Positions 40,594 through 49,964 are shown, counted from the stretch's first letter. The stretch is 63,956 nt of DNA from Acidisphaera sp. L21 (GCF_009765685.1 NZ_LMUY01000084.1:1-63956), one strand, 5' to 3'. The notes: generated by a model from the sequence alone, not told the origin. Program-made: numbers and translations.

Positions 40594-42344
40594 TGTGCGG
40601 CATTGCCGGCCTGGCCCTGGAGCCGGGCGCGCAACCCCCGTCCGCAACGGTGGTGGGCGCCCTGTCCCATGCGCTCGCCCATCGCGGGCCGGACGGCGGC
40701 GGCAACAGCACGGTCGGTCGCACCGCCTTGCTGCAGACCCGCCTGGCGATCATCGACCTGAAGACCGGCGATCAGCCCCTCTATGCCGGCGCCGCCACCC
40801 TGGTCGCCAATGGTGAGGTATACAATTACCGCGAGCTATCACCCGGCCTCACGCTGGCAACCGGCAGCGATTGTGAGCCGCCGCTACACCTCTGGCGCCA
40901 GCAGGGCACCGCCTATGCCGAACGCCTGCGCGGCATGTATGCGATCGCCATCCACGACCGCGCCACCCACAGCCTGACGCTGACGCGGGACCGGTTTGGC
41001 ATCAAGCCGCTCTACACCGCGTCGGTCCCTGGCGGAATCGCCTTCGCCTCCGAACCACAGGCCCTGCTGGCGTCCGGCCTGGTCAAGCGTGGTGTGCGCA
41101 CGGCGGCACGCGACGAACTGCTGCAGATCCAGTTCACCACCGGCGCGGACACCATCTTCCCGGGCATCCAGCGCGTCCTGCCCGGCGAGACGGTACGCGT
41201 CGTCGATGGCCACGTCGTCGACCGCACCCGCCTCGCAGCCCTGCCGGATGGCCCGCCCGAGGAGATTGGCGAGGACGCTGCGCTCGCCCGGCTGGATGCC
41301 GCCCTGGAGGAGTCTGTCGATCTGCACCAGCGAAGCGACGTCCCCTACGGCATGTTCCTGTCTGGCGGCGTGGACAGCGCCACTGTGCTGGCCCTGATGG
41401 CCCGGCTGAACACCGAACCCGTGCGCGCCTACACCGCCGGTTTCGACGTGCCCGGCGCTGCCGACGAGCGGGCGCAAGCCGCAAATTTGGCCCGCGCCGT
41501 CAACGCCCACCACGAATCGATCGAGGTGACGGAGGCGATGGTCTGGGCCGAACTGCCCCGGATCGTCGCCGCCATGGACGACCCGGCAGCCGATTACGCG
41601 ATCATCCCCTCCTGGTTTCTGGCCAAACGGGCGCGGCAGGACGTCAAGGTCGTGCTGTCGGGCGAGGGCGGCGACGAGTTATTCGGCGGCTACGGCCGCT
41701 ATCGCAGCGCCATGCGCCCCTGGTGGCGTGGCGGCCGTGGCATGCGCACCCGCGGCACGTTCGACAAATTGGGTGTGCTGCGGTCCAGCCTGCCGGGCTG
41801 GCGCGACGGCATCGCCGCAGCCGAGTCGAGCGCCACGGCGGGTGGCCGCAGCCGCCTGCAGGTGGCGCAGGCGACCGACATGGCGGACTGGCTACCGCAC
41901 GACTTGCTGTTGAAGTTGGATCGCTGCCTCATGGCGCACGGCGTCGAAGGCCGCACACCCTTCCTGGACAGCGGCGTCGCCGCCGCGTCGTTTCGCCTGC
42001 CAGATGCACTGAAGGTGCAGGGCGGCCGCGGCAAATGGCTGTTGCGCCGTTGGCTGGAAAAGAACTTCCCCGAAGCCCGGCCCTTCGCGCCGAAGCAGGG
42101 CTTCACCGTGCCGATCGGTACCTGGATCGCAGGGCAGGGCACTCGGCTCGGCCCGCTCGTCGCCGCCCAGCCTGGCGTGGCGGAGATCGCCGATCCCGAC
42201 CGCGTCACCGCCCTGTTCCGCAACGCCACCGGCCGGCACGAGAGCTTCGCCGCCTGGTCGCTGCTGTTCTACGCCCTGTGGCACCGCGCCCATATCGAGG
42301 CGCTGCCGATTCAGGGCGACGTATTCTCCGTCCTCGCGGCGTAG
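40593..42344 (+). CDS. asnB: Asparagine synthase (glutamine-hydrolysing) family amidotransferase
   Basis: A 583-residue two-domain AsnB-type protein. The mature N-terminus is Cys2 (MCGIAGLAL), the class II glutaminase nucleophile, followed by HRGPDGGG, TRLAIIDL, NGEVYNYREL and RDRFGIKPLY. The synthetase domain has the PPi loop SGGVDSATVLALM and LSGEGGDELFGGYGRY, then MAHGVEGRTPFLD. The true start is the ATG at 40593. It is coupled by one base to two glycosyltransferases, so besides making asparagine it may amidate a sugar or glycan carboxylate, as AsnB paralogues do in some surface-polysaccharide clusters. That role is inferred from context only. Confidence 0.92.
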   Translation: MCGIAGLALEPGAQPPSATVVGALSHALAHRGPDGGGNSTVGRTALLQTRLAIIDLKTGDQPLYAGAATLVANGEVYNYRELSPGLTLATGSDCEPPLHLWRQQGTAYAERLRGMYAIAIHDRATHSLTLTRDRFGIKPLYTASVPGGIAFASEPQALLASGLVKRGVRTAARDELLQIQFTTGADTIFPGIQRVLPGETVRVVDGHVVDRTRLAALPDGPPEEIGEDAALARLDAALEESVDLHQRSDVPYGMFLSGGVDSATVLALMARLNTEPVRAYTAGFDVPGAADERAQAANLARAVNAHHESIEVTEAMVWAELPRIVAAMDDPAADYAIIPSWFLAKRARQDVKVVLSGEGGDELFGGYGRYRSAMRPWWRGGRGMRTRGTFDKLGVLRSSLPGWRDGIAAAESSATAGGRSRLQVAQATDMADWLPHDLLLKLDRCLMAHGVEGRTPFLDSGVAAASFRLPDALKVQGGRGKWLLRRWLEKNFPEARPFAPKQGFTVPIGTWIAGQGTRLGPLVAAQPGVAEIADPDRVTALFRNATGRHESFAAWSLLFYALWHRAHIEALPIQGDVFSVLAA

Positions 42345-42345
42345 C

Positions 42346-44403
42346 CTACTGCAGCAGCGCGGCCCGCTCCGCCATCACCTTGTGCAGCAGACGCGATAGG
42401 GCCTCGACCGAGTAGGGCTTTTGGATCAGCTCGAAGCCATGCCGCCCCTCCGCCGCCAGGACCGAGCTATAGCCGCTGGTGAGCACGATCGGGATGCCAG
42501 GAAACCGCTCCTGCACGATATGGGCGAGTTCGACGCCGTTCATGCCGGGCATGATCACGTCCGAGAACACCAGATCGAACCGTCGCGCCGGCTCCGCCAG
42601 CAACGCGAGGGCTTCGGTCGCATTCGCCGCCCAGGTGGTGTGATAGCCAAGGTCGCTCAACATCTCGGTCGAGAACTGGCCGACCGCGTCGTTGTCTTCC
42701 ACCACCAGTACCTCGCCGTGATGCACATTGGCTGCCTGGACATGCGTGGCTTCGGGCTCGGCCGTGTCCACCACTGGTGCGTCTGCACGCGGCAGATACA
42801 GCGTGAAGATCGCCCCGCTTCCGGGTGGGCTGGCCACCTGAATGTCGCCCCCGGATTGCTTGGCGAACCCGAAAACCTGGCTCAACCCCAGCCCGGTGCC
42901 CTTGCCGACTTCCTTGGTGGTGAAGAATGGCTCGAAGATCGTGTCCATCGTATCGGTGGGGATGCCGCTGCCGGTATCGGCGATCGAGAGCGCGACGAAC
43001 GCGCCCGGCTTGGCAGCCTGGCCGCGGATCGACGGCATCGTGTCGACCTCGGCCAGCTTGATCGACAGCCTGCCTTCGTCGCTCATCGCGTCGCGTGCGT
43101 TCACCGCCAGATTGACCAGTGAGGTTTCGAACTGGCCGATATCCGCCTTGGCAAAACAGGCCGGGGAGCAGAGGTGAAGATCGATCCGCACCCGCGCCCC
43201 CACGAGCGGGCGGATCAGTTCGGCCACGTTCTCCACCTGATGGCCGACATCGAACACCTCGGGCTTCAACGGTTGTCGCCGGGCAAACGCCAGCAATTGC
43301 CCGGTCAGCTTCGATGCCCGGGCCACCGTCTCGGTGATCGCGTTCATGTAGCGCCGGCGTCGTTCCTCCGGCAGGTCGGGCTTGCGCATCAGGTCGACCG
43401 AGGACCCGATCACCGTCAGCAGATTGTTGAAGTCGTGCGCCACGCCACCGGTCAGTTGCCCGACCGCCTCCAGCTTTTGCGACTGGCGAAGCTGCGCCTC
43501 CGCCCGTTCGCGCTCCACCACTTCGGCCTGCAACTGGCTCAACGCGGTCTGCAGGTCCTCGGTGCGTGTCTCGATCAACTGCGTCAGTTCCTCGCGCGAC
43601 CGGGCAAGGGTCTCCCGGGCGGCAACGATCTCCTCGATGTCGGTGCAGGTCCCCATCCAGCGCAGCACATTGCCATGGCCGTCGCGGATCGCCGTCGCCC
43701 GGCTCAGCACCCAGATGTAGCGCCCGTCATCCCGCCGCAGCCGATACTCGATCGTATAGTCGTCTCCGGTGGCAACACTGTGCCGCCAGGTCGACCATGC
43801 CTCGGATCGATCATCGGCATGCACCAGATCCCGCCAGCCATGGCCGGACCCGAAGCCATGCGGAATGCCGGTGAATGCGAACCATCGCTCGTTATAGAAG
43901 TCGTGCTCGCCATCCGGCCCGGCGGACCAGACGATCTGCGGCATCGATTCGGTAATGGCGCGGAACTTGGTCTCGCTCTCCCGCAACTCGGCCACGCGCG
44001 CCCGCGCCTCATACTGCCGCCGCCGCGCGCCCAACGCCGAGCCGACGGTGCGCAGGAACCCCTCCGCATGCAGTGGCCTCTCCAGCAGAATCACGTTGCC
44101 GAGGCTGTCCAACCGCTCCAACGCCCGCATTGCGCGGGCTTCCCGGCGGCCATGACCCAGTACGACGAAGGGAAAATCCGACCAGGGCGGCTGGCCAGCC
44201 AACCACGCTTGCAGCGGGGCAAGGTCGGTATGCCCCAATGCCTCTTCCGCCACGATGGCAAGCGCACCCCCGACTTCCAGCGCCGCCACCAATGCCGCGA
44301 TGTCTGCGCAGCGCTCGACGACCTGCGCCTTGGCGGACAGTAACTCTCCAATCACGGCGCCGTCTCGGCCATGTGGGGCCAGGATCAAGACACGATTTTC
44401 CAT
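42346..44403 (-). CDS. PAS-containing hybrid histidine kinase, partner of KaiC-like ATPase
   Basis: A 685-residue soluble kinase. Order: an N-terminal alpha/beta domain (about 1-125; RVLILAPHGRDGAVIGELL) that looks like a degenerate receiver without a clear phospho-Asp; a PAS/PAC domain (about 143-262; WSAGPDGEHDFYNERWFAFTG, WMGTCTDIEEI); a coiled coil; HisKA with His323 (GGVAHDFNNLL); HATPase (NLAVNARDAM, DTGSGIP, GKGTGLGLS); and a C-terminal receiver with Asp615 (LVFSDVIMPGMNG). No transmembrane segments. It starts 12 bases after the KaiC-like gene on the same strand, so the two are probably co-expressed. Confidence 0.93.
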   Translation of the reverse strand: MENRVLILAPHGRDGAVIGELLSAKAQVVERCADIAALVAALEVGGALAIVAEEALGHTDLAPLQAWLAGQPPWSDFPFVVLGHGRREARAMRALERLDSLGNVILLERPLHAEGFLRTVGSALGARRRQYEARARVAELRESETKFRAITESMPQIVWSAGPDGEHDFYNERWFAFTGIPHGFGSGHGWRDLVHADDRSEAWSTWRHSVATGDDYTIEYRLRRDDGRYIWVLSRATAIRDGHGNVLRWMGTCTDIEEIVAARETLARSREELTQLIETRTEDLQTALSQLQAEVVERERAEAQLRQSQKLEAVGQLTGGVAHDFNNLLTVIGSSVDLMRKPDLPEERRRRYMNAITETVARASKLTGQLLAFARRQPLKPEVFDVGHQVENVAELIRPLVGARVRIDLHLCSPACFAKADIGQFETSLVNLAVNARDAMSDEGRLSIKLAEVDTMPSIRGQAAKPGAFVALSIADTGSGIPTDTMDTIFEPFFTTKEVGKGTGLGLSQVFGFAKQSGGDIQVASPPGSGAIFTLYLPRADAPVVDTAEPEATHVQAANVHHGEVLVVEDNDAVGQFSTEMLSDLGYHTTWAANATEALALLAEPARRFDLVFSDVIMPGMNGVELAHIVQERFPGIPIVLTSGYSSVLAAEGRHGFELIQKPYSVEALSRLLHKVMAERAALLQ

Positions 44404-44414
44404 CGGCGGAGTCG

Positions 44415-45902
44415 CTACGGTTGGCCTCGCGGTAACAGCGACTGATGGTCGCCGTCATAGGTCGGGCTGCCGCTCAAAACGCCATGGAAGTTTCGCAGCG
44501 GCGGTCCCACAACCAGACCGCCTACGCCAATCCGATATTCCCGAATGGTGTTCTCGTGGTCGCTGGTGCGGGTCTTGACTACCGAAATTGCCTTCCGGAC
44601 CTCACCGCTTGCCTCGAAGAAACGCATGAACATGATGCTGTCCGCCAGATAGCTTAGATCGACGTCAACGCGCAGGTCCCCAACAAGTCCGTGGTAGCCG
44701 AGCACCAACAAGGTCACGATCCCGAGTTGATTGAGGTAGCTCAGCAACTCATGCATTTGCAGCGCCAGGTAGTTGTTGTCCGGCATCGCCTTGAGGTAGG
44801 CGTTGAGGCTGTCGATGCAGATCATGTGGGCGCCGTGCTGCTCGATGGCCTCGCGGACCGCCCCGGCAAATTCGCCCGGTGACAACTCTGCCGGGTCGAT
44901 CTGGCGGATCAGCAGGGTGCCAGACTCCAGATACGGCCCGAAATCCATCCCCAACGCGGCCGACCGGACGAGCAGCGTGGACAGGCCTTCGTCGAACAGG
45001 AAATACGCGGCGCGGTCACCGCGTTCCAGCGCGGACATGATACAACGGAGCGAGGTCGTGGTCTTGCCAACGCCGGCCGGCCCGCTCAACAGCGTGCTCG
45101 TACCAGGCACCAGACCACCGCCGAGCAGCCCATCCAGCTCGCGAACCCCCGTCGAGACGGCGTCCAGCGAGAAATCCCGATGATGTTCGCTGGCGATCAG
45201 GCGCGGATACACGCGCAAGCCACCGCGATCGATGACGAAATCGTGCTGACCACCACGATATTTCACACCGCGATATTTCACGACCCGCACCTGCCGTCGC
45301 TCTTTCCCAAAGCCGCTCTGGATCTGCTCCAGCGTGATGACGCCATGCGCGATGCTGTGAAGCTGCAGGTCGCCAGGGTCTGCGGTACGGTCGTCCAACA
45401 CCAGCACGGTGCAGTGCTTGGTCGCGAAATAGTGTTTCAATGCCAGGATCTGCCGCCGGTAGCGCAAGGGGTTCTGCGCCAGCAGCCGCAATTCGGACAG
45501 GCTGTCGAGCACCACGCGTGTCGGCGTCAACTCGTCGACCTTTGCCATGACGCCGCGGACGGTCTCGCCCAACTCCACATCCGACGGATGAAATACCGAT
45601 TGTTCCTGGTCGACGTTCAACCCGTCTGCCGTCACCAATTCGAAGATCGTCAGCGCGTCCAGGCTCCAACCGTGCGAGGCGGCAACCTCCGTCAGCTCGA
45701 CTTCCGTCTCCGACAACGTGATGTAAAGACCTTGTTCACCCTGCGCCGCGCCTTCCAGCAGGAAGTTTAGTGCCAGCGTGGTCTTCCCGGTACCTGGAGT
45801 ACCTTCCACCAGATACAGGCGGTTCCGCGTCAGTCCACCGCTCAGCACGTTGTCCAACCCGGCGATCCCGATACGCGCCAGGCCGAAAGCTTCCTTGGTC
45901 AC
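44415..45902 (-). CDS. KaiC-like tandem RecA-fold ATPase
   Basis: A 495-residue protein with two KaiC domains. Walker A loops are GTPGTGKTT (about 34-42) and GPAGVGKTT (about 274-282). The acidic pair after strand 2 is SE in the first domain (TLSETEVEL) and DE in the second (LFDEGLST), against EE in cyanobacterial KaiC. At the KaiC autophosphorylation region, the second domain reads VDLSYLADS: Ser431 is kept as Ser (about 417), but Thr432 is replaced by Tyr and Thr426 by Val. GTG at 45902 is taken as start because AAGGAG sits eight bases upstream; TTG at 45908 is an alternative. No kaiA or kaiB in the window. It likely works with the kinase downstream. Confidence 0.93.
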   Translation of the reverse strand: MTKEAFGLARIGIAGLDNVLSGGLTRNRLYLVEGTPGTGKTTLALNFLLEGAAQGEQGLYITLSETEVELTEVAASHGWSLDALTIFELVTADGLNVDQEQSVFHPSDVELGETVRGVMAKVDELTPTRVVLDSLSELRLLAQNPLRYRRQILALKHYFATKHCTVLVLDDRTADPGDLQLHSIAHGVITLEQIQSGFGKERRQVRVVKYRGVKYRGGQHDFVIDRGGLRVYPRLIASEHHRDFSLDAVSTGVRELDGLLGGGLVPGTSTLLSGPAGVGKTTTSLRCIMSALERGDRAAYFLFDEGLSTLLVRSAALGMDFGPYLESGTLLIRQIDPAELSPGEFAGAVREAIEQHGAHMICIDSLNAYLKAMPDNNYLALQMHELLSYLNQLGIVTLLVLGYHGLVGDLRVDVDLSYLADSIMFMRFFEASGEVRKAISVVKTRTSDHENTIREYRIGVGGLVVGPPLRNFHGVLSGSPTYDGDHQSLLPRGQP

Positions 45903-45970
45903 CTGCAATGCTCCTTGCTGGACCCGTCTTTAAGAGGATTTGCTCCGAAAGTCTCTCGTGCGCAAAGCAG

Positions 45971-47659
45971 CTAGGCGGTGACGCTGGCGACGACGCCCAG
46001 TTCCTGCTCCATCGCCTGCCGCATCAGGAATTTCTGCATCTTGCCAGTCACCGTCATGGGGAACTCATCCACGAACTTGACGTAGCGCGGCACCTTCTGG
46101 TGCGCGATCTTGCCACGGCAATAGGCGCGGACATCGTCCTCGGTCAGTCCTGACCCAGGACGCCGCTTCACCCAGGCGCAAAGCTCCTCCCCGTAACGCG
46201 GATCCGCCACGCCGAAGCACTGCACGTCCAGGATCGCAGGGTGGCCATACAGATACTCCTCCACCTCCCGCGGGAAGACGTTCTCCCCACCGCGGATCAC
46301 CACGTCCTTCAGCCGCCCGACGATGTTGCAATAGCCTTCCGCGTCGATCACGGCCAAATCGCCAGTATGCATCCAGCGAGCGGCGTCGATCGCCTGCTCG
46401 GTCCGCGGTTGGTCGTCCCAGTAGCCGAGCATCACGCTGTAGCCGCGGGTGCACAACTCACCGGGCACGCCACGCGGCACGATCCGCCCTTCTGCGTCCA
46501 CGATCTTGACCTCCAAATGCGGATGGACGCGCCCCACCGTCGACACCCGGCGCTCCAACGGGTCATCCGCCGTGGTCTGGAAGCTGACGGGGCTGGTCTC
46601 CGTCATGCCGTAACAGATGGTGATGTCGCGCAGATGCATGCGATCCACCGCCCGCCGCATCACCTCGATCGGGCAGGGCGACCCGGCCATGATACCGGTG
46701 CGCAGGCTCGACAGATCAAACTCGGCGAACCGGGGGTGCTCCATTTCCGCGATGAACATGGTCGGCACGCCGTGCAGCCCGGTGCACCGCTCCTCCGCCA
46801 CCGTCTCCAGCACCGCCAGCGGATCGAAACCCTCGCCGGGATATACCATGCAAGCGCCGTGGGTGATCGCCGCGAGGTTGCCCAGCACCATGCCGAAGCA
46901 GTGATACAGCGGCACAGGGATGCACAGCCGATCCTCCGCCGTAAGCCGCATCGCCTCGCCGATGAAGAAGCCATTGTTCAGCACGTTGTGGTGGGTGAGG
47001 GTGGTGCCCTTCGGATTGCCGGTGGTGCCGGAGGTGAACTGGATGTTGATCGGGTCGTCGAACTGCAGCGTGTCGCGCAATGCTGCCAGCCGCGCCCGCT
47101 CCGCCGCCCCGGCCAATTCGGCCACGCCATCGAAGCCAATGGTGCCCGCGCTCGCGCCGCCGATCTGGATCACGATCCGCAGGCTGGGGACCCGCGCCGA
47201 TCGAAGATGGCCGGGCTGGCTGCCGGCCAGCTCGGGGATCACTTCCCGCAACATGCCCATATAATCGCTGGTCTTGAACGCCGTCGCCGTCACCAGGGCC
47301 CGCACGCCCACCTTGTTCAGCGCGTATTCCAGCTCCGTTACGCGATAGGCCGGGTTGATGTTGACCAGGATGATGCCGGCCTTCGCGGTGGCGATCTGCG
47401 TCACCAGCCACTCCGCATTGTTCAGCGACCACACCCCAACGCGGTCACCAGGCTCCACCCCCAGCGCCAGCAGCCCGGCAGCGAACGCCTCCGCGCGCGC
47501 ATCCAGCTCCGCATAGGTCCAGCGCACGCCCTGGCTGCGCACCACCAGCCCGGGCCGATTGCCCCACCGCGCCACCGTCCGTTCGAAACTGCGGCCCAGC
47601 GTTTCGCCCAGAAGCGGGACGTCCATCGCGCCGTGAACGTAGCTCAGCGCCTCGGTCAC
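45971..47659 (-). CDS. AMP-binding acyl-CoA synthetase
   Basis: A 562-residue ANL-superfamily ligase that activates a carboxylic acid with ATP and CoA. Motifs: the P-loop [21 protein letters not shown]5 YGMTETSP, A7 [13 protein letters not shown]8 [18 protein letters not shown] and the C-terminal catalytic Lys in [12 protein letters not shown]. The overall pattern ([23 protein letters not shown]) resembles medium/long-chain fatty-acyl or short-chain acyl-CoA synthetases. Substrate cannot be set. The start is GTG at 47659. It could feed the beta-oxidation enzymes elsewhere in the window. Confidence 0.93.
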   Translation of the reverse strand: MTEALSYVHGAMDVPLLGETLGRSFERTVARWGNRPGLVVRSQGVRWTYAELDARAEAFAAGLLALGVEPGDRVGVWSLNNAEWLVTQIATAKAGIILVNINPAYRVTELEYALNKVGVRALVTATAFKTSDYMGMLREVIPELAGSQPGHLRSARVPSLRIVIQIGGASAGTIGFDGVAELAGAAERARLAALRDTLQFDDPINIQFTSGTTGNPKGTTLTHHNVLNNGFFIGEAMRLTAEDRLCIPVPLYHCFGMVLGNLAAITHGACMVYPGEGFDPLAVLETVAEERCTGLHGVPTMFIAEMEHPRFAEFDLSSLRTGIMAGSPCPIEVMRRAVDRMHLRDITICYGMTETSPVSFQTTADDPLERRVSTVGRVHPHLEVKIVDAEGRIVPRGVPGELCTRGYSVMLGYWDDQPRTEQAIDAARWMHTGDLAVIDAEGYCNIVGRLKDVVIRGGENVFPREVEEYLYGHPAILDVQCFGVADPRYGEELCAWVKRRPGSGLTEDDVRAYCRGKIAHQKVPRYVKFVDEFPMTVTGKMQKFLMRQAMEQELGVVASVTA

Positions 47660-47726
47660 TGCCGTATCCCCTGGTCGTTATGATCCCGGGATGCTCGCGT
47701 GTCCGGATGAGGTGGTCAATCGCCGA

Positions 47727-48488
47727 TCACGACCCGCTGAACCAGTTGTAGCCCTGGTCCTCCCAATAGCCGCCCGGATAGTCGTTGGTGACGAACATGG
47801 ACATGATGTATTTCGGGTTCTTGAAGCCCAATTTCGTCGGCACCCGTAGCTTCATCGGAAACCCATATTCCAGCGGCAGGGGCGTCGTTCCGTAATCCAG
47901 CGCCAGGATGGTCTGCGGGTGCAGTGCAGACGCCATGTCGACGCTGCTGTAATACCGGTCGGCGCATTTGAACCCGATATAGCGTGCCCGCAAATCCGCC
48001 CCGATCCGCTCCAAGAACGTGCGGAACGGCACTCCGCTCCATTGGCCGATGGCGCTCCACCCCTCGATGCAGATGTGCCGGGTGATCTGCCCGGCCTGGG
48101 GCAGCGTGCGCAGCCGGGCCAGCGGCCAGGGCGTTTTGTCCTCCACCAGCCCCGACACCTCCAGCGCCCAATCGCCGCCATCCACCTCCGGCGCGTCATC
48201 CACAGCGTAGAAGGCGTTGAACGGGAACGGCTTGGTGATCTGGCTGGCATCGTAGGTCGGCGCCAGGCGGTTGGGATCGAACAACAGCGCTTGCACACGG
48301 TCGTTGAAGCGGGACATCGCCCACAGCACTTTGTCCACCGTGTCACCGTCCTGCAGGCTGCAGCCGCTCAGCATCGTCAGCGCCCCCAGCGACAATCCGC
48401 CACGCAGGAACAACCGCCGCTCCACCCGACGCAGTGCCGTGCGGTGATCGTCGAGTTTGACCGGCGCGCGAGGTGGGTGAGGAATCAT
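47727..48488 (-). CDS. Molybdopterin-dependent oxidoreductase (YedY/MsrP-like), exported
   Basis: A 253-residue sulfite-oxidase-fold protein. The N-terminus has a twin-arginine-type signal (RRLFLRGGLSLGALTML) ending in LSGC, so it may become a lipoprotein at Cys43. The molybdenum-ligand Cys140 lies in TRHICIEGWSAIGQWSGVPF; LDYGTTPLPLEYGFPMKLRVPTKLGFKNPKYI is the conserved C-terminal block. Relatives such as MsrP repair methionine sulfoxides in the periplasm, but this group is distinct and its substrate unknown. It overlaps the cytochrome gene by four bases (ATGA), so that protein is the likely electron donor. The group lies downstream of an ECF-type promoter. Confidence 0.93.
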   Translation of the reverse strand: MIPHPPRAPVKLDDHRTALRRVERRLFLRGGLSLGALTMLSGCSLQDGDTVDKVLWAMSRFNDRVQALLFDPNRLAPTYDASQITKPFPFNAFYAVDDAPEVDGGDWALEVSGLVEDKTPWPLARLRTLPQAGQITRHICIEGWSAIGQWSGVPFRTFLERIGADLRARYIGFKCADRYYSSVDMASALHPQTILALDYGTTPLPLEYGFPMKLRVPTKLGFKNPKYIMSMFVTNDYPGGYWEDQGYNWFSGS

Positions 48489-49135
48489 GAGGCAGTCTCC
48501 GAAGCATGCTCCCGCGCCCGGCCCGTGATCATCGACGGCAAGGTGCGGGGCACGAGCATGACCAGGGCGAGGTGGACCACGGTGAACCCGACGATCCCGC
48601 TCATGGCCACAAAGTGTAGCCGGCGCGCCACTTCATAGCCGCCGACCAGACCAGCCAGCGTCTGGAACTGCACTGGTTTCCACAGCATCAGCCCGGTGGC
48701 GACGGCCATCACGCCAAGTAGCAGCACCGCGATGTACAGCAGCCGCTGCACCGAATTATACACGCCGGTCTTGTGCGCCAAGCGAAAGCGGAGCGCGGCG
48801 ATGAAATCACCCCAAATGTCCATCGGTCGCAGCGGCAGGAAGGATCGCTGGAAATGGCGGCTGATCAGGCCATAGCCGATATAGATCAGCCCATTCCCGA
48901 CCAGCAGCCACATGGCCGCCAGGTGCCACGCGATGCTGCCGCCCAACCAACCGCCAAGGGTCGCCCAGCGTGGGAAGCTGAAGCCAAACAGCGGCGTGGC
49001 GTCGTAGATGCCCCACCCGCTCATCACCATGCAGACCATGGCGATCGCGTTCACCCAGTGCGTAAGGCGAACCAACAGTGGATGAACGAGGATCAAGCGC
49101 CCTCGGGAAGGATCCCGGCGCGATGCGGAGATCAT
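48485..49135 (-). CDS. Cytochrome b561-type membrane protein, electron partner of the molybdoenzyme
   Basis: A 216-residue integral membrane protein with four main hydrophobic helices and candidate haem-ligand histidines at expected places: VHPLLVRLTHWVNA in helix 1, IAWHLAAMWLL in helix 2, and RRLHFVAM and FTVVHLALV towards the C-terminus. This is the di-haem cytochrome b/b561 fold that passes quinol electrons to periplasmic enzymes. The coupled downstream molybdopterin protein makes a two-component YedYZ-like system, although the membrane subunit is b561-type rather than MsrQ. A GGAGG ribosome site precedes the ATG. Confidence 0.92.
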   Translation of the reverse strand: MISASRRDPSRGRLILVHPLLVRLTHWVNAIAMVCMVMSGWGIYDATPLFGFSFPRWATLGGWLGGSIAWHLAAMWLLVGNGLIYIGYGLISRHFQRSFLPLRPMDIWGDFIAALRFRLAHKTGVYNSVQRLLYIAVLLLGVMAVATGLMLWKPVQFQTLAGLVGGYEVARRLHFVAMSGIVGFTVVHLALVMLVPRTLPSMITGRAREHASETAS

Positions 49136-49216
49136 GGTCGTCTAGCCTCCATGAACGGACCAGAGGTCCGCGTTTCCAATGCACTCGCGCCGGGTGCCCG
49201 GTGTTAGGTCGGCGTG

Positions 49217-49834
49217 TTACATCGGCGGCGTGATGCCGTCCTTGCCAACGTTCACGCCGGCGGCCGTGATCGTGCCATCGGCGGCGCGGGTGCCGTTGAC
49301 GATGACATGGGCGCCGGGAACGATGATGTTGCGATCGGCCAGTTCCAGCGACACGATGGGAACATCGTCGGGGATCACGATCTTCTTCTCGCCGCTGCCG
49401 TAATCCACCGTCATCATGCGACCGCTTGTCGTCTCGAGCTTACCAACCGTGCCATTCGTCATGCTGCTGGACGGACCCAGATCCCAAGCGTAGCTGCCCT
49501 GGCCGGCGCCCTTCATGGCGGGCGGGAACACCGTGACTTCCAGCGCCTTCAGCGTGCCGTCAGGCTGCGGAGCCGCTGCGGAGCCGATGTAGCTGCCGGG
49601 CTGGATGTCGGCGATCTTGGACTTGATGACTGACACAACGCGGAAGGTCGCCGGTAGCACGATGTGCTGCTTGGCGCCGTCGCGGGTGGTGAGGTCTAGC
49701 CCATCAGGCGTGACCGCGTTCACGGTGCCGCGAATGCGAGCCGGGCCAGGTGCGGCCGGGGTGGTCTGCGCGAAAGCGCCGCCGCCCGCGAGGGATAGGC
49801 TGCCCAGAAGGCCCAGCATCAAGCGTCTGTTCAT
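49217..49834 (-). CDS. Exported protein of unknown function (two OB-like beta-rich repeats)
   Basis: A 205-residue secreted protein. The Sec signal peptide is MNRRLMLGLLGSLSLAGGGAFA, with cleavage after AFA. The mature part contains two similar beta-rich units: RIRGTVNAVTPDGLDLTTRDG...VLPATFRVVSVIKSKIADIQPGSYIG and the later TNGTVGKLETTSGRMMTVDYGSG...IVIPDDVPIVSLELADRNIIVPGAHVIV. This resembles small periplasmic DUF5666-type proteins; the role is unknown. It is the first leftward gene after an ECF-type promoter and heads the cytochrome b/molybdoenzyme group, 81 bp upstream of the cytochrome gene. Confidence 0.87.
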   Translation of the reverse strand: MNRRLMLGLLGSLSLAGGGAFAQTTPAAPGPARIRGTVNAVTPDGLDLTTRDGAKQHIVLPATFRVVSVIKSKIADIQPGSYIGSAAAPQPDGTLKALEVTVFPPAMKGAGQGSYAWDLGPSSSMTNGTVGKLETTSGRMMTVDYGSGEKKIVIPDDVPIVSLELADRNIIVPGAHVIVNGTRAADGTITAAGVNVGKDGITPPM

Positions 49835-49904
49835 GGTCTAACCTCAGTGTGATGTGCCCTGGCATGCACGCCGCCGGTTGCCCAGCCTTGCCATTGCCAG
49901 CATC

Positions 49905-49929
49905 AACGCCCCGGCCCCCCGGATATTCC
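49905..49929 (-). promoter_or_regulatory. ECF sigma-type promoter for the leftward exported protein/cytochrome/molybdoenzyme group
   Basis: On the minus strand the sequence reads GGAAT, 16 bases, CGTT. This matches the general ECF pattern (GGAAC/T-N16/17-CGTT). The -10 element ends about 70 bp before the start codon at 49834. The same two elements with the same spacing occur on the plus strand 36 bp away, facing the sigma-factor gene. The repetition in opposite orientation makes chance less likely. Confidence 0.7.
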
Positions 49930-49964
49930 CACGGCACCAAAAGTTTCTTTTGGCCTCTGATGCT

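Noticed and set aside
44415-45902. A full Kai clock
   Set aside because: There is no kaiA or kaiB in the window, and phospho-Thr432 is replaced by Tyr, so a cyanobacterial-type oscillator is not supported.
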